NCBI GenBank assembly: GCA_020050695.1
Contig: JAGVKI010000155.1
Span: 1 to 5,594 of the forward strand
Length of the DNA: 5,594 nt
Direction: 5' to 3'
From: Alphaproteobacteria bacterium
GTDB lineage: Bacteria > Pseudomonadota > Alphaproteobacteria > Rickettsiales > SXRF01
The first letter of the stretch is position 1; every line of letters starts with the position of its first letter. The notes under the pieces were generated by a model that saw nothing but the letters and a program-made list of their open reading frames with translations, did not search any database and was not told where the DNA came from. A program made the position numbers and the translations under genes. Positions 1-5,187 of the stretch are shown in pieces.

Positions 1-180
1 ATGGTGGAGTGTGACATCGTCACCATCATCCACAAGAACTACCGCCAGGATCCCACGGCGGCTCCCGGCACGTTCTACGAAGTGTTCAGCTTCGACACGT
101 TCCGGGTGCGGAACGGCAAGTTCATCGAGCACTGGGATGGGGCGGTGATCAATCCGCCGGCGCCAGGGCGGGGGAATTAG
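1..180 (+). CDS. SnoaL/NTF2-like family protein, C-terminal fragment
   Basis: The frame is open from base 1 to a TAG at 178-180 and gives 59 residues. The ATG at base 1 may be an internal Met, because the window begins there. The fragment reads as the last strands of a SnoaL-like/NTF2-fold protein: a run of hydrophobics with 'IVTIIHKNYRQD', then 'GTFYEVFSFDTFRVRNGK' and the terminal 'EHWDG', a typical end of this family. Members are small cone-shaped proteins, some acting as cyclases or isomerases and many of unknown function, so no reaction can be assigned. About 50 of 58 codons end in G or C, clearly more than in the genes further right. With the junction near 241, this suggests a different genomic origin from the rest of the window. 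The family call is from remembered motifs only. Confidence 0.7.
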   Translation: MVECDIVTIIHKNYRQDPTAAPGTFYEVFSFDTFRVRNGKFIEHWDGAVINPPAPGRGN

Positions 181-1489
181 CGAGCATTTCAGTCTCCAGT
201 CTTCGGTCTCCAGTACTGCCCGCTGGCGACTGGCGACTGGAAGCTTTCTTATGCAATACCAGCCAGGCGCTACAGGACGGGCATTGGAAGCGGTGGCCGC
301 AGGCACGGCACAGCATCAGCGGTGCGTAGCCGCGCCGGTTGAGAAACAGCATGCCCTGGTTGCCTGCGCTGATCGCATCGGCGAGTGCTTTTCGCAGTGG
401 CTGCGATACAAAACAATCGCGCTCTGTAATCTTTTCGCGCATATCGAGCATTTCTATATCCGGCATCACCGCTTCGCCGTGGCGGGCGGGCAGGGTGACT
501 TCCTGGTATTTGCCCAGCTTTGCATTATGGTAACTCTCCAGCGATGGCGTGGCCGAGGCCAGCACTACCGGGAATTTCTCGAAACGTCCGCGCGCCACCG
601 CCATGTCACGGGCATGGTACATCACCCCGTCTTCCTGCTTGTAGGAGGCGTCATGCTCTTCATCCACAATCACCAGCGACAAGTTTTTATAGGGCAGGAA
701 CAGAGCCGAACGCGCACCGATCACCACCCGCGCTTTACCGCTGGCAATGGCCTGCCAGCCGACACGCTTGCGCGCAGGGGTAATCTCGGAATTCCAGATG
801 ACCGGAGCAAAGCCAAAACGCTGGGAAAACCGATCAAACGACTGAATAGAAAGCGCAATTTCAGGAAGCATCACCAGAATCTGGCTATCGGGGTCGCCCG
901 CCAGCGCCTCGGCAATCGCCTGGAAATAGACTTCCGTCTTACCGCTGCCGGTTACCCCATCGAGCAGGGTAACGCTAAAGCCTTTGCCGATTTTACCCAG
1001 CAACTGGTCAGCTGCTGTCTGCTGCGCTGGCGATAGCGGTGCCAGCTTGGAATCACCTAATATATTCTGGGGTTGCATCGCCACCTGCTGCATGCTGATG
1101 CGCCCGGTTTTATCAATTTCGGCAATCGGCAGCGACATCTTGAGCATGGCCCCGCGCGCTGCGCAGTTATACCAGGCCGCCCAGTCGATAAAAGCGCGAA
1201 GCCCGGGCGAAAAAGGTGCAAACTGGTCATGATGGGTGGCAACCGCCTTGATTCTGCTGGCTGGAATCTGCGCCGTGCCCTTGCCCCAGACCACGCCAAG
1301 CAGCGTGTTTTTGCCAAAAGGCACACTGACAATATCACCCGCATGCAAGGTGAGCCCTTCCGGGACAGCATAGTCAAAAGCCATGTCTAATCGTGGCCCG
1401 AGCGCCGTAGGCAGCAGTATTTCCACCTGCCTGCCCAGAGATTCGCGAGGCGACTCAGACAGGGTAGTGGCTATGGGTTCTGGTTTCAT
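149..1489 (-). CDS. priA: Primosomal protein N' (PriA helicase), C-terminally truncated
   Basis: PriA is the 3'-to-5' DNA helicase that reloads the replisome at stalled forks. The frame starts at ATG 1489-1487 and reaches TGA at 151-149 (446 residues). Family features in order: N-terminal DNA-binding domain (about 22-120), Walker A GVTGSGKT (178-185), DEEH box (276-279), SATPS motif III (312-316), 'LFLNRRGYAP' (381-390) and the first zinc-binding cysteines C394, C397, C403 and C406. Recognisable PriA sequence ends at about H413-K415. The next 31 residues (416-446) are translation of the heptad repeats and of the antisense of the SnoaL-like fragment, so they are not PriA. PriA proteins are usually about 700-730 residues, so the rest of the zinc region and the whole second helicase lobe are missing. 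As written the product would not be an active helicase. The start gives about 20 residues ahead of the conserved N-terminus; no strong Shine-Dalgarno is visible. It is divergent from the transaldolase gene. Confidence 0.93.
   Translation of the reverse strand: MKPEPIATTLSESPRESLGRQVEILLPTALGPRLDMAFDYAVPEGLTLHAGDIVSVPFGKNTLLGVVWGKGTAQIPASRIKAVATHHDQFAPFSPGLRAFIDWAAWYNCAARGAMLKMSLPIAEIDKTGRISMQQVAMQPQNILGDSKLAPLSPAQQTAADQLLGKIGKGFSVTLLDGVTGSGKTEVYFQAIAEALAGDPDSQILVMLPEIALSIQSFDRFSQRFGFAPVIWNSEITPARKRVGWQAIASGKARVVIGARSALFLPYKNLSLVIVDEEHDASYKQEDGVMYHARDMAVARGRFEKFPVVLASATPSLESYHNAKLGKYQEVTLPARHGEAVMPDIEMLDMREKITERDCFVSQPLRKALADAISAGNQGMLFLNRRGYAPLMLCRACGHRFQCPSCSAWLVLHKKASSRQSPAGSTGDRRLETEMLANSPALAPAD
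190..240. repeat. Heptad repeats in inverted arrangement
   Basis: The left arm holds three imperfect 7-mers, AGTCTCC, AGTCTTC and GGTCTCC (191-211), followed by AGT. After a 9-nt spacer the right arm has TGGCGAC twice (224-237) and then TGG, the reverse complement of an AGTCGCC-type heptad. The two arms are therefore divergent copies of one heptad unit facing each other and could form an imperfect hairpin. It starts 9 nt after the stop of the SnoaL-like fragment and ends where priA homology stops. Such low-complexity blocks are also typical places for misassembly or recombination. The function is unknown. Confidence 0.75.
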
Positions 1490-1574
1490 ATTGCCAAACC
1501 GTCTATTGGTGCATTATCGTCTGCGCTTAATTCAATACCATAATCACGCATAACACGATCAGGATCTAAACCTC
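1490..1574. promoter_or_regulatory. Divergent promoter region between priA and transaldolase gene
   Basis: These 85 bp separate two divergent starts, so they must hold the 5' signals for both. On the plus strand a possible sigma-70 pair is TTGCCA (1491-1496) with TATCGT (1515-1520), 18 bp apart; the -10 is poor. CATAAT (1539-1544) and, on the minus strand, GATAAT (1518-1513) look like -10 elements but lack a -35 at proper spacing. The clearest signal is AGGAT at 1561-1565, a Shine-Dalgarno 9 nt before the ATG at 1575. No operator-like palindrome stands out. The location is firm; the individual boxes are guesses. Confidence 0.4.
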
Positions 1575-2231
1575 ATGAAATTTTTTGTCGATACCGCCGA
1601 AATTAAGGAAATCAAAGAACTCAATGCCACTGGCATGTTGGACGGCGTGACCACCAACCCGAGCCTTATCGCTAAATCAGGCCGCGATTTCATCGAAGTG
1701 ATCAAGGAAATCTGCACCATCGTTGATGGCCCGGTCAGCGCTGAAGTCACCGCGACCGACGCTGCTGGCATGATCGCTGAAGGCGAAAAGCTGGCAAAGA
1801 TCGCCGATAACATCGCAATCAAAGTGCCGCTCACCTGGGAAGGCCTGAAGGCTTGCAAACATTTCACCAGCAAGGGCACCATGGTAAACGTGACGCTTTG
1901 CTTCTCGCCAGCGCAGGCACTCCTTGCGGCAAAAGCAGGCGCAACCTTCGTATCGCCATTTGTAGGCCGCCTCGATGATATTGGCCAGGACGGCATGGGC
2001 CTGATCGGCGACATCTGCCAGATCTACTCCATGTATGAAACCATCACCACGGAAGTCCTGGTCGCATCCATCCGCAACCCGAACCATATTATCGATGCCG
2101 CTAAAATGGGCGCAGGCGTTGCCACCATTCCTCCCAATGTGCTGAAGTCCCTTATCAACCACCCGCTGACGGATAAAGGCCTTGAAGTATTCCTGGCTGA
2201 CTGGAAGAAAACCGGCCAAAAAATAGCATAA
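1575..2231 (+). CDS. fsa: Transaldolase, small FSA/TalC-type
   Basis: Encodes 218 residues, the normal size for the small TIM-barrel transaldolase family. Transaldolase moves a dihydroxyacetone unit between sugar phosphates in the non-oxidative pentose phosphate pathway, in the cytoplasm, through a lysine Schiff base. Visible signatures: '[10 protein letters not shown]' with catalytic Asp6, 'GVTTNPSLI' (24-32), Schiff-base Lys83 in 'IKVPLT', and '[11 protein letters not shown]' (125-135) with phosphate-binding Arg132. Position 129 is Phe where E. coli fructose-6-phosphate aldolase has Tyr; Phe is the residue of true transaldolases, so I predict transaldolase rather than F6P aldolase activity. 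ATG at 1575 follows an AGGAT Shine-Dalgarno with 9-nt spacing and begins exactly at the family N-terminus. It is the first gene of the rightward run. The family is certain; the symbol could equally be tal. Confidence 0.95.
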   Translation: MKFFVDTAEIKEIKELNATGMLDGVTTNPSLIAKSGRDFIEVIKEICTIVDGPVSAEVTATDAAGMIAEGEKLAKIADNIAIKVPLTWEGLKACKHFTSKGTMVNVTLCFSPAQALLAAKAGATFVSPFVGRLDDIGQDGMGLIGDICQIYSMYETITTEVLVASIRNPNHIIDAAKMGAGVATIPPNVLKSLINHPLTDKGLEVFLADWKKTGQKIA

Positions 2232-2267
2232 ACCAAATCGCATCAGCACTTAAAACAGGCAACCGGC

Positions 2268-3002
2268 ATGACCGCAAAACAAAGCACCAACGATGCCGGT
2301 ATCAGCGCTGAGCAGGTGCGTGATTTTCTTAAAAAAAATCCTGATTTCCTGCGCAAGAACCAGGATGTGGTAAGCGACCTGACGCCGCCTGAGCGTGACC
2401 TTGGCAACGGCATCATCGACTTCCAGCATTACATGGTCAAGAACCTGCAGAAAGACAGCAAGGAACTCAAAAGCCGTTACGACGTGCTGGTGGATTTCTG
2501 CCGCGACAATATGTCGGTGCAGTCACAGGTGCATCACGCGGCGCTACGCCTGATCCGTACCCGCACGCTGGAACAACTGCTCGAAGCCATCGCCATTGAC
2601 CTGGTGAATTTGTTTGATGTGGATGTCGTGCGCCTGGCCATGGAAGCCGACACGGTGCTCGACACCTCGTTTGGCGAACATAATTACTCCGGTATTGTGT
2701 TCATCCCCACCGGCACGATTGATGCGGCGCTGGGCAAAAAGAAAAACGTGCTGATGGTCGAAGACAGCACACAAATGCACCCGCCGGGCTTTGACGATGT
2801 GTTTTCCGACTGCGAGTCCATGATCGCTTCCTGCGCCATGCTGCGCCTGAACCTGGAGATGGTCGACCGCGAAATCATGCTGGCGTTTGGCGTACGCCAT
2901 AAGGGTCGCTTCCATTCAGGCCAAGGTATTGAACTTTTACATTTCCTCGCCCAGATTGTAGCGCACCAGCTTGACCGTTACCTCGATGATTTGATGATCT
3001 GA
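2268..3002 (+). CDS. DUF484 family protein (GAF-like)
   Basis: Encodes 244 residues of the DUF484 family. The typical N-terminal motif 'VRDFLKKNPDFLRKNQDVV' lies at 17-35. A helical, charged stretch follows (about 50-90, probably a short coiled coil), then a GAF-like domain (about 95-238) ending in the characteristic 'LLHFLAQIVAHQLDRYL' helix (223-239). The biochemical role of DUF484 is not established; its GAF-like fold suggests ligand sensing or dimerisation, and it is known as a neighbour of xerC in many proteobacteria, as here two genes upstream. No signal peptide, so it is predicted to be cytoplasmic. The start is 36 nt after the transaldolase stop, with only a weak AGG (2257-2259) ahead; there is no terminator in the gap, so cotranscription is likely. 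Its TGA is 1 nt from the next ATG. Confidence 0.9.
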   Translation: MTAKQSTNDAGISAEQVRDFLKKNPDFLRKNQDVVSDLTPPERDLGNGIIDFQHYMVKNLQKDSKELKSRYDVLVDFCRDNMSVQSQVHHAALRLIRTRTLEQLLEAIAIDLVNLFDVDVVRLAMEADTVLDTSFGEHNYSGIVFIPTGTIDAALGKKKNVLMVEDSTQMHPPGFDDVFSDCESMIASCAMLRLNLEMVDREIMLAFGVRHKGRFHSGQGIELLHFLAQIVAHQLDRYLDDLMI

Positions 3003-3003
3003 T

Positions 3004-3645
3004 ATGCGCCACTTCCTGCTTAGCCTCATTATTGCCATGGCCTGCGCCCCGGCTTACGCGTCGGAAGACCCGATCCTTGCCAGCCTGATGCGCACAACGG
3101 ATTATGAGCCAAGCATGGTGCAGGCCGCAGAAAAAAGCGCCGTGGTCATCCAGAATCCATGCCCTTCGGCATACCGTGAACTCGATCCCTATCCGGTGGT
3201 GATTGAAAAGCTGACGCTTAATAACGAAGGAAGGCTTGCTACCGGCCAGTGGAAACAAACTGTGCTGCATGACGGCTGCGGCGCTGTGCGTAAACTCAAT
3301 GTATGGGCCAGCGTGGATGGCCAGACCCACCGCCTGCGCCTGTCACCCGTGCTTCCCGGTGTCACGCTGGCCGATGTGACGCTTCAGAAAGACGCCGTAA
3401 AATATGCGGTCACCGCGCTGCGCGCCCGCAAGAGCATTTGTGAAACAGGCTATGTGTACGACACCGCTTTTGTCAACTTCACCGGCCCGGCGCTTCCCGG
3501 CTCCAAAGGCCCGCCATGGGATGAGATGTGGACACTGATCTACTGCGACATCAAAGCGGAAGTGATCATGCATTTTATACCCGATAAGACCGGCACCACC
3601 ATTGCCGCTACCGGCGCCGAAGTTACAATCATCCCGCTTCAGTAG
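3004..3645 (+). CDS. Secreted protein of unknown function with four mature cysteines
   Basis: I do not recognise this 213-residue protein. It begins with a clear signal peptide: M-R-H, a hydrophobic core at 4-13, and likely signal peptidase I cleavage after A-Y-A (19/20), which predicts a periplasmic or exported product. Cys14 lies in 'AMAC'; this is a poor lipobox, so a lipoprotein is possible but less likely. The mature part has four cysteines, C53, C92, C146 and C181, enough for two disulfides, and alternating hydrophobic segments that suggest a mostly beta fold, with a Gly/Pro-rich stretch at 161-171. There is no catalytic motif I can name. The ATG is 1 nt after the DUF484 stop (TGA T ATG), implying translational coupling, and the gene is followed 62 nt later by xerC. 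GC and codon use resemble its neighbours. That it is a real gene is well supported by frame, signal peptide and context. Confidence 0.85.
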   Translation: MRHFLLSLIIAMACAPAYASEDPILASLMRTTDYEPSMVQAAEKSAVVIQNPCPSAYRELDPYPVVIEKLTLNNEGRLATGQWKQTVLHDGCGAVRKLNVWASVDGQTHRLRLSPVLPGVTLADVTLQKDAVKYAVTALRARKSICETGYVYDTAFVNFTGPALPGSKGPPWDEMWTLIYCDIKAEVIMHFIPDKTGTTIAATGAEVTIIPLQ

Positions 3646-3707
3646 ATTTAAACCCTGTCTCATAGTAAGATGCGTGCAAGCAAACGCGCATTCACGAAAA
3701 AAGGCCT

Positions 3708-4640
3708 ATGGAGCAGCCTAGCCCATTACCCGTTACCCCAAGCCTTGGCGGCACCATTGCCGCCTGGGAAGACTGGATGCGGCATGTAAAGCGCGCCTCT
3801 GAGCACACGCTGGTTTCCTATCGCCATGACCTGGATCATTTCCTGCGGTTCCTAAGCAACCACCTCGGAGAACGCCTGGACAGCGCGCAGCTTTTAACAC
3901 TCCAGGCACGTGATTTTCGCGCCTGGATGGCAAACCGCCACAGCGAGTTTGAAGCCAGTTCCACCGCCCGCGCCTTATCGACCATCAAGAATTTTTTCCG
4001 TTACCTGGAAAAACAAGGCGAGGACGTCAGCAGCGCCATCTTCCATATGCGCGGCCCCAAGATTAAAAAATCACTGCCCAGGGCATTGGGCGAGGAGCAG
4101 GCGAGTGATGCCATTACCGCCATCGCCACCCAGCATGAAGAGCCCTGGATCGCCAAGCGTGACCTGGCGCTTTTAATACTGATTTACGGCTGCGGCCTGC
4201 GTATCAGCGAGGCATTATCACTGCGTTACAAGGACATCCCGGCAGGCGATGTCTTATCCATTATCGGCAAAGGCAATAAGCAGCGCCAGGTGCCGGTACT
4301 GCCCGCCGTGCATAGCGCACTCGATGACTATGTGAAGGCCTGCCCATACCCCTTTTCCCCCCTATCACCGCTCTTTATCGGCCTGCGCGGGGACAGCCTG
4401 AATCCTGCGGTGTTCCAGCGCGAACTGCGCAAACTCAGGCGCCAGCTGGGACTGCCGGAAAGCACCACCCCGCACGCCTTCCGCCACAGCTTTGCCACAC
4501 ATCTGCTCGCAGGCGGCGGCGATTTGCGTTCCATTCAGGAACTGCTCGGCCATGCCAGCTTATCGACCACCCAGCGCTACACCCATGTCGATAAGGCAAG
4601 GCTGATGGCAGCCTATAAGAACGCCCACCCACGCGCTTAA
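3708..4640 (+). CDS. xerC: Site-specific tyrosine recombinase XerC
   Basis: Encodes 310 residues, the usual length for XerC. With XerD it resolves chromosome dimers at dif by strand exchange, in the cytoplasm at the division septum. The N-terminal SAM-like/core-binding domain covers about 14-105 ('WMRHVKRASEHTLVSYRHDL', then 'TARALSTIKNFFRYL'). The catalytic domain covers about 123-305 and keeps all six active-site residues: Arg165 (in GCGLRISEAL), Lys188 (GKGNKQR), His256 and Arg259 (PHAFRHSF), His282 (LLGHASL) and nucleophile Tyr291 (QRYTHV). XerC is preferred over XerD because of the DUF484 and priA neighbourhood. ATG 3708 gives a normal N-terminus; the A-rich AAAAAAGG ends only 3 nt before it, an unusually tight Shine-Dalgarno. 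No in-frame upstream ATG exists nearby. Its location 98 nt before a tRNA carrying an att-like repeat looks coincidental. Confidence 0.95.
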   Translation: MEQPSPLPVTPSLGGTIAAWEDWMRHVKRASEHTLVSYRHDLDHFLRFLSNHLGERLDSAQLLTLQARDFRAWMANRHSEFEASSTARALSTIKNFFRYLEKQGEDVSSAIFHMRGPKIKKSLPRALGEEQASDAITAIATQHEEPWIAKRDLALLILIYGCGLRISEALSLRYKDIPAGDVLSIIGKGNKQRQVPVLPAVHSALDDYVKACPYPFSPLSPLFIGLRGDSLNPAVFQRELRKLRRQLGLPESTTPHAFRHSFATHLLAGGGDLRSIQELLGHASLSTTQRYTHVDKARLMAAYKNAHPRA

Positions 4641-4737
4641 TACTTGCCGCTCATTAACGAGAATGCCCGGCCAGCCCAGTTACCTGTTGCCAGCAGGGGA
4701 AAAATGGTCTTTGTTCCAGCTAGGGTTTCCCTTATGC

Positions 4738-4814
4738 GCACCCGTAGCTCAGCTGGATAGAGCGTTGCCCTCCGAAGGCAAAGGCCGGACGTTCGAATCG
4801 TCTCGGGTGCGCCA
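4738..4814 (+). tRNA. tRNA-Arg (anticodon CCG)
   Basis: A full cloverleaf folds by hand. The acceptor stem is GCACCCG (4738-4744) with CGGGTGC (4804-4810). The D stem is GCTC (4747-4750) with GAGC (4760-4763). The anticodon stem is TTGCC (4765-4769) with GGCAA (4777-4781), around the loop CTCCGAA; anticodon CCG at 4772-4774 reads the Arg codon CGG. The variable loop is 5 nt. The T stem is GGACG (4787-4791) with CGTCT (4799-4803, one G-T pair) around the loop TTCGAAT. The discriminator is G4811 and CCA is encoded (4812-4814). Its 3' end is repeated 146 bp downstream. No convincing promoter was found in 4641-4737. Confidence 0.96.
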
Positions 4815-4823
4815 ATTATTCTT
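4797..4823 (+). repeat. 27-bp direct repeat, copy 1 (tRNA 3' end; candidate attachment core)
   Basis: The last 18 nt of tRNA-Arg, from the T loop through CCA, plus the next 9 nt (ATTATTCTT) are identical to 4943-4969. Identity stops on both sides: copy 1 is preceded by TTCGA and followed by ACC, copy 2 is preceded by AGTCT and followed by TTA. A core that runs from the T arm past the CCA is a classic target of tyrosine integrases, and insertion there leaves the tRNA intact, as it is here. Confidence 0.85.
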
Positions 4824-4855
4824 ACCTATCGTAATTCGAACTATTTTATATATTA

Positions 4856-4870
4856 GCGTGCCACGCACGC
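4856..4870. repeat. Hairpin with 5-bp GC-rich stem
   Basis: GCGTG (4856-4860) pairs perfectly with CACGC (4866-4870) around the 5-nt loop CCACG. It is the first of three hairpins in the interval between the tRNA-end repeats. No T-run follows on either strand, so it is not a standard terminator. Confidence 0.55.
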
Positions 4871-4876
4871 GGGCGA

Positions 4877-4898
4877 AAAATATTCAGGAGAATATTTT
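4877..4898. repeat. Perfect 9-bp AT-rich inverted repeat
   Basis: AAAATATTC (4877-4885) and GAATATTTT (4890-4898) are exact reverse complements around the loop AGGA. Both strands end in a T-run, so it might act as a weak bidirectional terminator between the tRNA and the convergent genes. The AT-rich stem makes this uncertain. It could instead be a protein-binding or element-end palindrome. Confidence 0.7.
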
Positions 4899-4912
4899 GG
4901 CAGCTTGCTGCC
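4899..4912. repeat. Perfect 6-bp GC-rich inverted repeat
   Basis: GGCAGC (4899-4904) and GCTGCC (4907-4912) are exact reverse complements around TT; a 5-bp stem with a 4-nt loop is the more realistic fold. It directly abuts the previous palindrome with no spacer. Confidence 0.6.
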
Positions 4913-4942
4913 CGTAGGGCGAGGATCAGCAGAACCGAGTCT

Positions 4943-4969
4943 ATCGTCTCGGGTGCGCCAATTATTCTT
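4943..4969 (+). repeat. 27-bp direct repeat, copy 2 (candidate attachment core)
   Basis: Exact second copy of 4797-4823, including an isolated tRNA 3' end with CCA at 4958-4960 but no intact tRNA before it. Its last bases overlap the stop codon (4964-4962) and the last codons of the convergent membrane-protein gene. In the pre-insertion state the tRNA would therefore have ended one base before that gene's stop codon. CCGAG just upstream (4935-4939) can pair with CTCGG inside the repeat (4948-4952). Confidence 0.85.
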
Positions 4970-5180
4970 TTACGTCGGGCGTGGTGCTTTCTGCTTCCTT
5001 TGCAGATGCTTTACGGCGCCTGAACATGGATTTGATCACCTGCCAATAGGCAAATACGATGGCCAGCCCGGTCGTGGCAAGCAGCACCATCATCTGGAAG
5101 AAGAACCCGATAGTGGTGGGATTGATATAGGCCTGTGCGGGAAAGGAATAAAACACGAGAGGAAGGATCAGGTAATACAT
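4962..5180 (-). CDS. Small membrane protein of the 'AYIDPGTG'-like type
   Basis: Encodes 72 residues from ATG 5180-5178 to TAA 4964-4962. The N-terminus is a signal peptide or anchor with a possible cleavage after A-Q-A (15-17), followed by 'YINPTT'. A transmembrane segment lies at about 25-46, then 'YWQVIKSMFRRRK' (45-57), a positive cluster expected to stay in the cytoplasm, and a charged tail. This pattern (A-Y-I-[DN]-P, one membrane span, then W-x-x-I-K-x-x-F and basic residues) matches a widespread family of small uncharacterised proteins often found near envelope or polysaccharide genes; I know no function for it. It starts 7 nt after the stop of the upstream decarboxylase gene, whose TAG lies in the likely Shine-Dalgarno (TAGGGG, 5190-5185), so the two genes are one operon. 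Its 3' end overlaps repeat copy 2. Confidence 0.75.
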   Translation of the reverse strand: MYYLILPLVFYSFPAQAYINPTTIGFFFQMMVLLATTGLAIVFAYWQVIKSMFRRRKASAKEAESTTPDVKE

Positions 5181-5187
5181 AAGGCCC

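Larger units (their letters stand above)
4824..4942. mobile_element. Candidate minimal element between tRNA-end repeats
   Basis: These 119 bp lie between the two 27-bp repeats and contain no convincing gene. The first part is AT-rich and carries ATTCGAAC (4834-4841), the reverse complement of the T-arm GTTCGAAT at 4791-4798. CTATCGT occurs at 4826-4832 and again at 4941-4947, where it overlaps the start of repeat copy 2. Three hairpins follow in a row at 4856-4870, 4877-4898 and 4899-4912, and GCGGGC (4869-4874) can also pair with GCCCGT (4910-4915) to enclose the middle two. The layout suggests either the deleted remnant of an integrative element or a small non-autonomous palindromic element. 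This is inference from structure alone; the alternative is decay of a duplicated tRNA region. Confidence 0.4.

Noticed and set aside
190..240. CRISPR-like array
   Set aside because: Units are 7 bp, contiguous and partly inverted, with no spacers; this is a simple heptad repeat.
251..1036. Plus-strand open frame of 261 codons
   Set aside because: It is antisense to priA, rich in His, Arg and Gln as expected from a shadow frame, and shows no recognisable domain, whereas the minus strand carries all PriA helicase motifs.
1677..2249. Minus-strand open frame of 190 codons over the transaldolase gene
   Set aside because: Antisense shadow of a clearly conserved gene; no motif and no ribosome binding site.
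3670..3691. Stem-loop before xerC, ATGCGTG with CGCGCAT (one G-T pair, 8-nt loop)
   Set aside because: It is followed by A's rather than T's, so it is not an intrinsic terminator, and a single short stem in 62 bp is not enough to call a regulatory element.
3708..4640. XerC as the integrase of the tRNA-flanking repeat
   Set aside because: The gene sits in the conserved housekeeping DUF484-xerC context and lies outside the two repeats, so it is better explained as the chromosomal dimer-resolution recombinase.
4683..4697. Hairpin CCTGTT-GCC-AGCAGG after xerC as a terminator
   Set aside because: The stem includes a G-T pair and is followed by GGAAAAA, not a T-run; termination of xerC here is not supported.
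4663..4917. Plus-strand open frame of 84 codons across the tRNA
   Set aside because: It reads through a complete tRNA-Arg cloverleaf; the peptide has no family features.
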